The notes under the pieces are model-generated. The model ran no database searches, had not been told where the DNA came from, and worked only from the letters and a program-made list of their open reading frames with translations. 64,000 bases of DNA, from assembly GCA_034770075.1 (NCBI GenBank), contig CM068382.1:12170685-12234684 (forward strand), in the 5' to 3' direction. The DNA comes from Aralia elata. Its lineage: Eukaryota > Streptophyta > Magnoliopsida > Apiales > Araliaceae. Below are positions 23,897 to 33,742 of this stretch, piece by piece (within the stretch, counting starts at the first letter, position 1; each line of letters starts with the position of its first letter). A program made the position numbers and the translations under genes.

Positions 23897-24496
23897 TAAT
23901 AACCAATTAAGCACAAATCAAGACCCAAAAGAATTCAAAATTTCGTTGGGGCAATATATCAAACACTTGGCGTGCACCCTTTAAAAAGCTTTAAACAATG
24001 TTTCCCCCAAACTTATGAAGAACCCAATTTAGCACAATGAAATTTCCCACAACTTGCAAGCATAAACATAGCCAATTGAAACTTAAACCCAATCCCAATT
24101 GAGCCAACACAAACTCAATTGGGTGCACAACCAAAACCAAGAACTTGCACCAAAAACTAGCAAAGAAACTTTCTAGCCAACAATATCAAATTGTAATTGC
24201 TCACAAATATAAAACTCACTTGAAATTGTTAGAGCCCAATGTAGAATATTGAATCCCCTTTTGCTATGGAAGAGAGCTCTTTGATTGCAAAAGTGATGAA
24301 CCAACAAGGGTTGAGAAATTGGGTGTTGCAACAATGACTTTGTTGCTAGAAACACACTTTGCTCGGCAACTGTGGAGACAAGAATGCTGGAGGCGGCTTG
24401 AATGATGTAGGAGAAGAAGAAAAATTAACTTTGTAGTGCAAAGCTAGTAGTAAGCCCGACCTAGGGTTTTTTTAAAAAAAAAAAATTTTTATGCCG

Positions 24497-24889
24497 AGCG
24501 CTTCTGGCGCTATAAGTTGAGTGGAGCGAGCGCTGTTGGCGCTGATATGCAGTGCGTGATGATGATGGTGGCGCTTCTAGCACTGGAATGGGCGCTAATA
24601 GCGCTAATGTACAGTGCGTCGTGGCTTGAGACAACGCCTACAGCGCTGGCTTTATGCATTGAGGAGCGCGAATAGCGCTAAGTGTCAGTGTTTGGTAACG
24701 TGATACAGCGCCTCTGGCGCTAGGTGGAGCGCTTCTAGCGCTGACATGCAGACACGTTGGCTTGGGGCAGCGCCTGTGGCACTTACTTCGTGCGGTGATG
24801 GGCGCTGACAGCGCTATGGTGCAGTAGCTCATATCATGGTGTAGCGCCATTGGCGCTATGAGTGTGCTAGGTCGGGCGCTGACAGCACT
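24497..24889. repeat. Twelve-copy, helically spaced GCGC palindrome array
   Basis: Fifteen-base units of the form RGCGCYNNYRGCGCT (most RGCGC-N5-GCGCT, several with 6-bp arms AGCGCC/GGCGCT) start at 24497, 24529, 24570, 24591, 24633, 24665, 24707, 24728, 24769, 24801, 24843 and 24875. Intervals are 32, 41, 21, 42, 32, 42, 21, 41, 32, 42 and 32 bp. Most units keep both arms; a few (24570, 24633, 24769, 24875) have one arm changed by one base. Between units a TGCAGTGCG-like phrase recurs. The array lies between the end of pol and the second gene. Confidence 0.92.
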
Positions 24890-24988
24890 ATTAGCACATT
24901 TAGTCCATTTTTGGCCAATTCAAGTTTCCACCTGCACACATATCAACCCAAATTCAAAATTAGTTACTGAAAAAAACCCTTTTTTTTT

Positions 24989-25008
24989 ATATATATATAT
25001 ATATATAA
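24989..25008. repeat. (TA)n microsatellite
   Basis: Ten TA units following a T run, in the Athila-2 non-coding segment between pol and the GCGC array. Confidence 0.9.
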
Positions 25009-25105
25009 TAAATTACGAAACAAAGGATGAATAAAAGATTAAAATGCTGGGTTGCCTCCCAGATAGCGCTAAGTTATAGTCAATTAGCTTGACTGTCTTT
25101 GATTC

Positions 25106-28100
25106 TCATGTCGCAGAAAGGATGACGGTGACTTTCTGTCTATCCACCTCATCCCCAAAGTAATGTTTCAACCTCTGTCCATTCACCTTGAACGATTGAT
25201 CCGGAAATTTGTCGTATACTTCAATCGCGCCATGTGGAAAAACCGTTTTCACTGTGAATGGGCCTGACCATCTTGATTTCAGCTTCCCGGGAAAAAGTTT
25301 AAGTCTGGAATTGAAAAGTAAAACCCTTTGTCCCGGTTCAAATGTTCTCTCAATGATCTTACGATCATGCCATTTCTTCACCTTCTCCTTATATAGCTTC
25401 GAGTTTTCATAAGCCCGTAGTCGAAATTCGTCCAACTCATTGATTTGGAGTAAACGCTTCTCCCCTGCAGCTGTCGAATCAAAGTTCAACTTCCGAATCG
25501 CCCAATATGCTTTGTGTTCAAGCTCCATCGAAAGATGACAAGCTTTTCCATATACCAGCTGAAACGGTGACATACCCAACGGAGTTTTGTATGCAGTCCT
25601 ATATGCCCACACAGCGTCATCTAGCTTTAAGGACCAATCCTTCCTCGTCGGATTCACAATTTTTTCGAGGATTCTTTTTACCTCTCGATTGGATACTTCC
25701 GCTTGGCCGTTTGTCTGGGGGTGATAAGCTGTAGCAATACGATGATTTACCCCATACTTAGCCAGCAACGCTGTGAACTGCCTGTTGCAGAAGTGACTAC
25801 CTTCATCACTGATAATAGCCCTAGGAGTCCCAAATCTCGTGAAAATACTTCGATGCAAAAACTTTAGGACTACCTTGGCATCATTTGTCGGGAGTGCTGC
25901 CACTTCTACCCATTTAGACACATAGTCAACGGCTAACAAGATGTAGAGATTACCGCACGAAGACACGAAAGGGCCCATGAAGTCAATCCCCCAAACATCG
26001 AAAACTTTTACTTCAAGGATCGTATTCAAAGGCATTTCATTCCTCTTTGAAATATTACCTACTCTCTGACATCTATCACACCGCTGAACAAAACTATACG
26101 CATCTTTAAAGATTGTCGGCCAGTAGAATCCTGCTTGAAGTACTCTAGCCGCTGTTCTCTCTCCGCCATAATGTCCTCCATACACAGAAGAATGGCAATC
26201 ATGTAAAATCCCTTCAGTCTCACTATATGGGATACACCTTCTTATCATTTGATCCGCACATTGTTTAAACAAGTACGGCTCATCCCATATGTACCATTTA
26301 ACATCGTGCAAGAACTTTTTCTTTTGGTGCCCCACCAAGTCAGAAGGTAACGTCTTACTCACCAAATAATTTGCGTAATCCGCAAACCATGGGACTTCCC
26401 CTTGCACCACAAACAACTGCTCATCCGGAAAAGATTCATTGATTTCAACTTTGTCTTCGATCTCCCTTTCCGGCTGCTCTAGTCGAGATAAATGGTCTGC
26501 TACTTGATTTTCGGTACCTTTCCTATCCTTGATCTCCAAATCAAATTCTTGCAACAGCAATATCCACCTGATCAACCTGGGCTTTGCATCCTTCTTCGCC
26601 ACTAAGTGTCGAATTGCCGAGTGATCCGTATACACTATTACCTTTGTGCCTATCAGATATGCCCTAAATTTATCAAAGGCATACACCACTGCCAATAACT
26701 CTTTCTCTGTGGTGGTGTAGTTTAACTGTGCATCAGTAAGGGTCTTGCTGGCATAGTATATCACATGAAACATCTTCTCCTTCCGTTGCCCCAAAACAGC
26801 CCCCACTGCGTAATCACTGGCATCACACAACAGCTCAAACGGCAACGCCCAATCTGGTGCTGTGATAACTGGTGCTGATGTTAAGTTATTCTTTAAATGC
26901 TCAAATGCCCTCCTGCAAGCCTCATCAAAATTAAACTGTGCATCCTTCTCCAATAAACTGCACAATGGTTTAGTTATCTTGGAGAAGTCCTTGATGAATC
27001 TACGGTAGAAACCTGCATGACCCAGAAAACTGCGGACACCTCTTACTGACGTGGGTGGAGGTAAATTCTCAATCGTTTCCAACTTTGCCCTGTCCACCTC
27101 AATACCTTTCTTCGACACTTTGTGTCCCAGTATGACTCCTTCTTGTACCATAAAATGGCACTTCTCCCAATTCAATACTAAATTTGTTTCAACACATCTC
27201 TTTAAAACCATTACCAAATTTTCAAGACATAGATCGAAAGAATCACCAAATACCGAAAAGTCATCCATAAATACCTCAACATTCTGTTCGACCATGTTTG
27301 AAAAAATCACTGTCATACATCTCTGAAAAGTAGCTGGAGCATTGCACAACCCGAAAGACATTCTTCTAAAGGCAAAAGTACCGTATGGACATGTAAACGT
27401 AGTCTTTTCCTGGTCTTCTGGAGCTATCGTAATCTGATTGTAGCCTGAATACCCATCCAGAAGGCAATAGTACTCATGACCCGCCAGTCGGTCCAACATC
27501 TGATCGATAAACGGAAGTGGAAAATGGTCCTTCCTTGTAGCTTTGTTAAGCTTGCGGTAGTCCATGTAAATTCTCCACCCTGTTACGGTTCGCGTTGGGA
27601 TCAGCTCGTTATTCTCATTGGTGATCACGGTCATTCCACCCTTCTTTGGTACGCACTGCACAGGGCTCACCCATGCACTATCCGAGATAGGGTAGATTAT
27701 TCCTGCATCCAGCCATTTCAGTATCTCCTTCTTAACCACTTCTTTCATTATAGGATTGAGCCTTCTTTGCTGTTCAATTGTCGGCTTGCTACCATCTTCC
27801 AATAAGATCTTATGCATGCAAAAAGACGGGCTTATCCCCTTGATATCGGCTATTGTCCATCCAATAGCTGATTTAAACTCTCTAAGCACTCGTAGCAGTT
27901 TTTCCTCCTGAAAAGATGTTAGTGCAGAAGAAATAATCACAGGTAGCTTTGAATCTTTATTTAAAAATGCGTACCTGAGATGTTCTGGAAGTGTTTTAAG
28001 TTCAAGTTCAGGAGGCATCTCAAGAGATGGTTTCAACTTTACTGATGTCTCTCCCGCTTTCGTAAGTGGCTCGATAGGTGTTCTGAACTTTCCGAATTTG

Positions 28101-30562
28101 GGGGTGGTATTCAGATATTGCACAATTTCAGCACATTCTTCATCCTCCAAATCTGAATTTTCAGCAATCACTCGCTGCAGTGGTTCATATCCCAACAAAC
28201 TTCCAACTTCATCATGCACTATACTATCCACCAAATCTACTCTGAAGCATTCTTCTTCATCGGTTGGAAGCTTCATTGCTTTGAAAACGTTAAACGTCAC
28301 CTCCTGGTCATGTACACGCATTGTAAGCTCCCCTTTCTGCACGTCTATCAAAGTCCTCCCAGTTGCTAGGAATGGTCTTCCTAGTATGATTGGTATATTT
28401 TTGTCCTCTTCATAATCCAGAATGATGAAGTCCGCCGAAAAGATAAATTTGTCCACTTTCACCAGTACGTCTTCCACTATCCCCCGTGGATAAGTGATAG
28501 ATCTATCGGCTAACTGCAGAGATATATTTGTTGGTCTTGGTTCCGGCAATCCCAACTGACTGAATACTGACAACGGCATCAGGTTGATACTTGCCCCAAG
28601 ATCACACAAACATTTATCGAAGCTCATCTTTCCGATCGTGCATGGAATTGTGAAACTGCCCGGATCTTTCAGCTTTAGAGGTAATTTACGTTGAAGCACT
28701 GCACTGCATTCCTCTGTCAAGGCCACTGTCTCAAACTCGTCTAACCTTCTCTTCCTTGACAGTATACCCTTCATAAACTTTGCATAACTTGGCATTTGTT
28801 CCAATGCCTCTACGAAGGGTATGTTGATCTGCAGTTTCTTAAAAACCTCCAAAAACTTTCTGAACTGTTTATCATCCCTCTGCTTATTCAATCTCTGCGG
28901 ATATGGAACTCGCGGGTGAACTTGTGATTCTGTATTAACGGGCTTCTTATCTGAACTAGTTTTCTCCTTCTCTACTGACTCGTAGTTATCCTTCTTCTCT
29001 TTCTGTTCATCTTCAATTTTTATCTCAGTTTCTACCCCAATGTCATCCCCTTGTAAACTCGGTGCTGCTGAGTCTGGTACATTTCCTGAATATTGCTTTC
29101 CCGATCTGAGTGTAATGGCCTGACACTGTTCCTTACCTTCTCTCCGTGGATTTGCCTCTGTGTTACTTGGCAATGAACCCTGGGGCCTGCTGTTAAGCAT
29201 AGTCGCCATTTGCCCCATCTGAGCTTCCAGATTTTTAATAGCCACTGCCTGACTTTTGATCATCACCTCTGTATTTGCCATGTACTTTAACATCATCTCC
29301 TCCATTTCTGATTTCTTTTCCTGCGGAGATGCGTATGGAGTAGGATGTTGTTGTTGAGAATATCCCGGTGGAAAAGGTGGTCGTGGAGCATACTGTTGCT
29401 GCGCCGGCTGAAACTGATTGTTCTGCTGAAACTGCTGCTGCTGATTTCCTTGGTTGTTTGACCAACTAAAGTTTGGATGATTGCGGTTGTTGGGGTGATA
29501 TGTGTTCTGAAACTGACCTTGGTCTTTCTTATAAGTGTTCACATATTGCACCGACTCCGAGTTGATAGCACATTGATCTGTTGAGTGCGACCCCGCGCAA
29601 ATCTCACAAACGAAGGCAACTGACTTGGCTTTGCTTTCCGACAATGAATCTATTTTCTTTGCCATAGCTGCCATCTGTGCTGACAACTGGGTAATAGCAT
29701 CCACTTCCAACAAACCTGCAACTCTGGGCTGTGACGTTCTGGCTGTAGGATTTTGAAAATCATTTGCTGCCATAGTCTCAATAAGGTTATAAGCCTCGTC
29801 ATAGCTCTTTGCCCCTAAAGCTCCACCCGCAGCTGCATCTACCATCTGCCTAGACTGCCATCCCAATCCATTATAAAATGTGTTGCTCACCATCCAATCT
29901 AGCATCCCATGGTGTGGACACTTCCTTAGCATCTCCTTGTACCTATCCCAAGCCTCGTATAAGGACTCACCCTGTTGTTGCTCAAATTGAGAAATTGCCG
30001 TCCTTAGTTTTGCAGTTTTAGCCATTGGGAAAAACTTGGCTAGAAATTTTTGTGCTAAGTCCTCCCATGTAGTAATTGATCCTGCAGGCAAAGAATGAAG
30101 CCAACTTCTTGCTCTATCCCTTAATGAAAATGGAAACAGTCTTAGTCGGATAGCATCCTCCGTCACCCCGTTGTATCTGAATGTATCACAAATTTCAATG
30201 AAACTCAAAAGATGCTCATTAGGATCGTCTGTAACAGCACCCCCAAACTGGACCGAATTCTGCACCATTTGAATGGTTCCTGGTTTAATCTCAAAGGTAT
30301 TTGCTGCTATTGCCGGTCTTACTATGCTAGACTGCAATCCAGTGATGTTTGGCATGGAATAGTCCCTCAAAGCTTTATGTTCCTCTCTTTGCTCAATTCT
30401 CTGTTCCTCCGCCATCTTCGGAATAGTTCTTTCTAACTGTGCTTGCAAATTCCTACGCACTCTTGCTTTCCAACCTCTTTCGTCAATATTATCCTGAGTT
30501 GGTGTTAATTCTGAGTTGGATGATCGTGTGTGCATAAAAATTCTACAAGTACCTGAAACCAA
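25106..30562 (-). CDS. Athila-2 gag-pol polyprotein, 1818 residues, intact
   Basis: One open frame encodes all enzymes of the element. Gag capsid domain is at about residues 110-215, with a CEICAGSHSTDQC zinc knuckle from residue 319 and a Gln/Pro-rich linker after it. Aspartic protease has the DLGAS active site at Asp654. RT has the FMDDF box at Asp1100-Asp1101. RNase H follows (STTEKELL-type and VYTDHSAIRHL phrases), then an HHCC zinc finger (CHSSVYGGHYGG ... CDRCQR). The integrase triad is Asp1527, Asp1586 and Glu1622, with exactly 35 residues between the last two. The frame opens at 30562, but MHTRSS at residue 10 is the more family-like start. No stop separates gag from pol, as in other plant gypsy elements. 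Confidence 0.95.
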   Translation of the reverse strand: MVSGTCRIFMHTRSSNSELTPTQDNIDERGWKARVRRNLQAQLERTIPKMAEEQRIEQREEHKALRDYSMPNITGLQSSIVRPAIAANTFEIKPGTIQMVQNSVQFGGAVTDDPNEHLLSFIEICDTFRYNGVTEDAIRLRLFPFSLRDRARSWLHSLPAGSITTWEDLAQKFLAKFFPMAKTAKLRTAISQFEQQQGESLYEAWDRYKEMLRKCPHHGMLDWMVSNTFYNGLGWQSRQMVDAAAGGALGAKSYDEAYNLIETMAANDFQNPTARTSQPRVAGLLEVDAITQLSAQMAAMAKKIDSLSESKAKSVAFVCEICAGSHSTDQCAINSESVQYVNTYKKDQGQFQNTYHPNNRNHPNFSWSNNQGNQQQQFQQNNQFQPAQQQYAPRPPFPPGYSQQQHPTPYASPQEKKSEMEEMMLKYMANTEVMIKSQAVAIKNLEAQMGQMATMLNSRPQGSLPSNTEANPRREGKEQCQAITLRSGKQYSGNVPDSAAPSLQGDDIGVETEIKIEDEQKEKKDNYESVEKEKTSSDKKPVNTESQVHPRVPYPQRLNKQRDDKQFRKFLEVFKKLQINIPFVEALEQMPSYAKFMKGILSRKRRLDEFETVALTEECSAVLQRKLPLKLKDPGSFTIPCTIGKMSFDKCLCDLGASINLMPLSVFSQLGLPEPRPTNISLQLADRSITYPRGIVEDVLVKVDKFIFSADFIILDYEEDKNIPIILGRPFLATGRTLIDVQKGELTMRVHDQEVTFNVFKAMKLPTDEEECFRVDLVDSIVHDEVGSLLGYEPLQRVIAENSDLEDEECAEIVQYLNTTPKFGKFRTPIEPLTKAGETSVKLKPSLEMPPELELKTLPEHLRYAFLNKDSKLPVIISSALTSFQEEKLLRVLREFKSAIGWTIADIKGISPSFCMHKILLEDGSKPTIEQQRRLNPIMKEVVKKEILKWLDAGIIYPISDSAWVSPVQCVPKKGGMTVITNENNELIPTRTVTGWRIYMDYRKLNKATRKDHFPLPFIDQMLDRLAGHEYYCLLDGYSGYNQITIAPEDQEKTTFTCPYGTFAFRRMSFGLCNAPATFQRCMTVIFSNMVEQNVEVFMDDFSVFGDSFDLCLENLVMVLKRCVETNLVLNWEKCHFMVQEGVILGHKVSKKGIEVDRAKLETIENLPPPTSVRGVRSFLGHAGFYRRFIKDFSKITKPLCSLLEKDAQFNFDEACRRAFEHLKNNLTSAPVITAPDWALPFELLCDASDYAVGAVLGQRKEKMFHVIYYASKTLTDAQLNYTTTEKELLAVVYAFDKFRAYLIGTKVIVYTDHSAIRHLVAKKDAKPRLIRWILLLQEFDLEIKDRKGTENQVADHLSRLEQPEREIEDKVEINESFPDEQLFVVQGEVPWFADYANYLVSKTLPSDLVGHQKKKFLHDVKWYIWDEPYLFKQCADQMIRRCIPYSETEGILHDCHSSVYGGHYGGERTAARVLQAGFYWPTIFKDAYSFVQRCDRCQRVGNISKRNEMPLNTILEVKVFDVWGIDFMGPFVSSCGNLYILLAVDYVSKWVEVAALPTNDAKVVLKFLHRSIFTRFGTPRAIISDEGSHFCNRQFTALLAKYGVNHRIATAYHPQTNGQAEVSNREVKRILEKIVNPTRKDWSLKLDDAVWAYRTAYKTPLGMSPFQLVYGKACHLSMELEHKAYWAIRKLNFDSTAAGEKRLLQINELDEFRLRAYENSKLYKEKVKKWHDRKIIERTFEPGQRVLLFNSRLKLFPGKLKSRWSGPFTVKTVFPHGAIEVYDKFPDQSFKVNGQRLKHYFGDEVDRQKVTVILSAT

Positions 30563-30657
30563 AACAAAAATAAAAATAGAAATAAGAAAAGATTAGAGTT
30601 GTCTAAGTCAAACAATATAGCTTAAAACTGATGATAATAATAAAAATCTAACGCCTG

Positions 30658-30675
30658 TCCCCGGCAACGGCGCCA
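30658..30675 (-). promoter_or_regulatory. Primer-binding site complementary to tRNA-Asp
   Basis: The plus strand reads TCCCCGGCAACGGCGCCA, the 3' end of plant tRNA-Asp including CCA; the element strand is its complement. It lies six bases inside the 5' LTR edge (30682). tRNA-Asp priming is characteristic of Athila elements. Confidence 0.92.
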
Positions 30676-30681
30676 AAAACT

Positions 30682-32013
30682 TGTTGCCTCTTTTTAAGTC
30701 TTAAATAAAAGAGCTCTAACTCACGCAAATATACGTGGTCAACAAGTAATACAGAGGAAGTAAAGTATCGTCCCACAGAGACAGGATTAAATTAAATCAC
30801 TATGCATCAGTTCTATCACTATACTTATTTGCCTAAACTATTGCCTTACTTTTGGTGACAAAATTATTTCTATATCAACTAATAACTAAATATGCAAATA
30901 CTAACGAAATATATCAAACTTGGAATTAATGGGATCCTAACTTCATTTAATAGTTCATCTAATTACCACTATCAAGCTAGAAGGTTCACATGTCACAGAA
31001 AAGTAGCCAAGGACACTAAAATAGACATAACCATTTGTCAATGCATTATGACCTACTTACATAATATCCATACTTGATAGACACAATGTAATCACCACTA
31101 TAACCAAAATCACTATATTTCTATGTGAAATTGCAATTATATTGATTTTAAGCACAAGTCCTTATTTTGACTCTTACGGTGAAACAGTATATTTCTATCT
31201 GACTCACAAAATATTAAGCTATCCAATTAAGCCTCATATTCGCAAGCTATCATGACTACAATCCATACTTATATGTTAATTTTCAATTCCATACAAGTAC
31301 TGAAGTCGAATGGTGATCAAGCATTCATACAAGCAAAACAATCATGATAGAAGTTCCTTTTGATATGCAAAACAAGCTAACAATCAAGAACGTAATTAAA
31401 CTACATATTAAAATCCGTTAGAATCCCATAATGGAAATTAGTTCATGTCTGAACCAAAAGCCATTATGGGATCAAAACTAAACATGGTAAATTAACAAAC
31501 AATTGAAATAAGAAGAATTAGATTGATCAAACCCAATTGAAGAATAAAATCCAAAGTAAGCGTAAACCCACATCAAAATCCAATGCTCGAACAAAAGTAA
31601 TCCACAGAATATCTCCCTAAAAACTATCTCTAAGAAAGTAGAATATATCCTAATATTACTAAAAATTCTCCAAGTTTTTATTCTTCCGGTTTCCTTCTTA
31701 CTATCTGATCAATATGGACTAGAATCCTCTTCAGAATCGACTTCTTTTTCCTCCTTCAGCTGGACAAATAGAGCAAAAACGTGGCCCAGCGCTGCTGGCG
31801 CTAGCCCTAGCGCTGCTGGCGCTATGTCTGGCCCAGAAATTTACAAAAATGCCACTAGGTCTATTTTGAGCTCCAAATTTACCCTTTTGCCCCTCCAGCT
31901 CCAACCTACAATAAATAAACACAAAAACAAGTAAAATAATACTAAAAACACTTAAAGACCACAATAAATAAGCCTAACAATACCTGATTCGTAGGTATAA
32001 AACCCACTCATCA
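30682..32013 (-). repeat. Athila-2 5' LTR
   Basis: 1332 bp with TG...CA ends. It differs from the 3' LTR at about four bases (e.g. the position after ACGCAA, CTATCAC versus CTATCAT, GCTAGCC versus GCTAGAC) and one A-run. GCGC palindrome units are at 31788-31802 and 31809-31823, again 21 bp apart. The gag-pol transcript should start within it, reading leftward. Confidence 0.95.
31788..31823. repeat. Pair of GCGC palindrome units in the 5' LTR
   Basis: AGCGCTGCTGGCGCT at 31788-31802 and 31809-31823, starts 21 bp apart, matching the pair in the 3' LTR. Confidence 0.9.
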
Positions 32014-32060
32014 CTTATTTCCACCACCAAGCTCAGAACTGGTTTTGTTTAGTACTATAA
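32014..32060 (-). pseudogene. Copia gag start, right of the Athila-2 insertion
   Basis: Starts with the right CTTAT target duplication copy (32014-32018). On the minus strand it reads SSELGGGNK and continues in frame into PHLLNRENF at 20219 once the insertion and one CTTAT are removed. No ATG is seen in the expected place; ATA and CTA triplets are there instead. Confidence 0.75.
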
Positions 32061-32098
32061 ATTAACTCAAAGTGTAAGCTTTATATTCGTGAAAACCT

Positions 32099-32110
32099 GC
32101 TCCGATACCA
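32099..32110 (-). promoter_or_regulatory. Copia primer-binding site (initiator tRNA-Met type)
   Basis: Minus strand reads TGGTATCGGAGC, one base from the usual TGGTATCAGAGC. It lies two bases inside the LTR edge at 32113. Confidence 0.85.
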
Positions 32111-32112
32111 CT

Positions 32113-33742
32113 TGTTATTTCTCAAAGGCACAAAAGAGATCTAGAAAGGGGGTTGAATAGATCATTTAAAAATTTTACTTGATTAAAGAATATATTACCA
32201 AATAGTTAGTTAATCAGTATTAGTTAAGCACAACGGAATATAAGTTGAAAACCCCCTTGAAGATTATAAAGAAATCTCGGTTTCAAATTTAGCTTTGTGG
32301 TTTTAAGTCACAATCAAATAGGATGAAACTAGACAGAAAGTAAATGCAAAAAATAAATTACACAAGGAAGTTTTAAGTGGTTCGAAGATTGATCAATAAT
32401 TCTTAGTCCACTCTTCTACTACGCGAGTAGGAAATTCACTAAGGATATAGATCACTTAGATCTGTTACAACTGAACCACTCAGGTTCCTTTGAGTCACTA
32501 AGTCTTGAAATAGGAACACTTAGTCCAAATCACTCAAATCTCTTCAAGTCACTTAGACTTGGAATATTATCACTAAGACAATAAGTAATAGATGATTAAA
32601 AGTTGATGTGAGGTGCTGCTAAGTTTACAATAAGCTTGATTTCTTCTCAGGTACTTAGCAGCTTGAACAAGTTATTCATTTTCGTAGATTGGTCTTTTAG
32701 AGGTCTAGCAGAGTTTCATCTTGATTGTTCTTGTAATCGTTAGTTTAATTTAAAATCTGCTTGCTCTTATATAGACCTCTTGAGAGCTTCTCATTGTAAG
32801 GTTCCCGTTGTGCATTAAATGCTTAGATACTCCAAGATCCTTGATGTTGACTTCTTAAGTTATTGTGTTAGCTTGCTTTGTGGCTTTGATCTGTCACGTC
32901 AGTCTGCAACTTCACCTACCACATGGGTGTTGTCGTTTTTGCCAAACTAGTTGTTAGACACAAACGTGCTCTGATCTTCGATTTCAACTAAGGATGTTAG
33001 GTGAGTGCATCGGGTTCTTCAATCTACAATGCTCTCATTGTCAGTCTTCTGACAGTCTTGACTTGCTCTACGAAATGAGTCAATCGTAGAGTTTGATAAA
33101 GAACGTATAGTCCATGCTTGATCTTACTCTATGTTATAAGCTCTACAAATGTTTACTCAACGATTAGAGAGTCACTCTACAATTGTGCTCTCTACGACCT
33201 TTCTTCACTCAACTTCGAGTCACTCTACGATTCATACTTCACTATACGACTTAAGAGGAGACTATATGTTCTGTTTTTACTATACGATCTTGACTTAGCT
33301 CTACAATCTGAACTTCACTCTGCGATCTGATCTTCACTGTACGATCTAGAGTGAACTTTACGTTCTGTCTTTACTATATGATCTTGACTTAGTTTTACGA
33401 TTTGAACTTCATTCTGCAATCTGATCTTCACTACACGATTTAATTAAAGTGAACTCTACAAGTTGATTTCTAACTTTGCAAACACTCGATGCTCTACGAT
33501 GTTGTAGTTTACTCTGCGAATCTTGTTAATATTACAAGATACCAAAGAACTATACGAATGTTTAACATTACAATACGATCAAATACAACCTATTTTCTAT
33601 ACATCAATTCAGCTCATGAGATCAACCTAATAATTTTGATCTTTTCTACTCTAAGTCCTTGTACACCATAATTTTATTAAGGACTTTATAAAATCTACTG
33701 GTACAAATATACATTAATTATATCATCATATCAAATTTAGCA
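32113..33742 (-). repeat. 5' LTR of the copia element
   Basis: Starts (minus) TGCTAAATTTGATATG at 33742 and ends ...GAGAAATAACA at 32113, about 1630 bp. The terminal ATCTATTCAACC and AGATCTCTTTTGTGCC phrases recur at the end of the solo LTR 42792-43912. The interior holds a 19-bp-period CTCTACGATCTGAACTTCA array. The right edge interrupts a gypsy gag. The left (3') LTR of the copia is missing. Confidence 0.75.
33065..33560. repeat. 19-bp-period CTCTACGATCT array in the copia LTR
   Basis: CTCTACG-like heptamers start at 33280, 33299, 33318, 33337, 33356, 33374, 33393, 33412 and 33431, almost exactly 19 bp apart, with looser copies before (from 33065) and after (to 33550). The repeat unit is about CTCTACGATCTGAACTTCA. 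Confidence 0.85.

Larger units (their letters stand above)
20225..32013 (-). mobile_element. Athila-2: complete, young Athila-type Ty3/gypsy retrotransposon
   Basis: The element is 11,789 bp. LTRs of 1333 bp (20225-21557) and 1332 bp (30682-32013) differ by about four substitutions and one A-run length change. It has matching CTTAT target duplications, a tRNA-Asp primer site, one uninterrupted gag-pol frame, a second (damaged) gene, a polypurine tract and two motif arrays. LTR difference of about 0.3 percent suggests insertion on the order of 0.1 million years ago under the usual grass LTR rate (an assumption). It lies inside the gag start of an older copia element. It may still be able to move if transcribed, since its polymerase frame is intact. 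Confidence 0.96.
14582..33742 (-). mobile_element. Decayed Ty1/copia retrotransposon (SIRE/Tork-like), split by Athila-2 and lacking its 3' LTR
   Basis: Reading on the minus strand: 5' LTR (33742-32113), primer site TGGTATCGGAGC complementary to initiator tRNA-Met (32099-32110), gag, zinc knuckles, GAG-pre-integrase, integrase, spacer, reverse transcriptase and RNase H, then a short 3' tail. Athila-2 (20225-32013) is inserted in the gag start; removing it and one copy of CTTAT rejoins the gag reading frame. Without the insert the copia remnant is about 7.4 kb. Its 3' LTR is missing: DNA after the presumed polypurine-like stretch at 14585-14605 is directly the Athila-1 LTR edge. Stops and frameshifts are abundant. 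Confidence 0.85.

Noticed and set aside
24497..24889. CRISPR-like reading of the GCGC array
   Set aside because: Units are 15 bp palindromes with 6-27 bp intervals of related sequence, inside a plant retrotransposon; no cas genes are present.
27051..28415. Plus-strand open frames across the Athila-2 gag-pol (27051-27326, 27476-27805, 28098-28415 and others)
   Set aside because: They are antisense shadows of the 1818-residue frame and show no known protein features.
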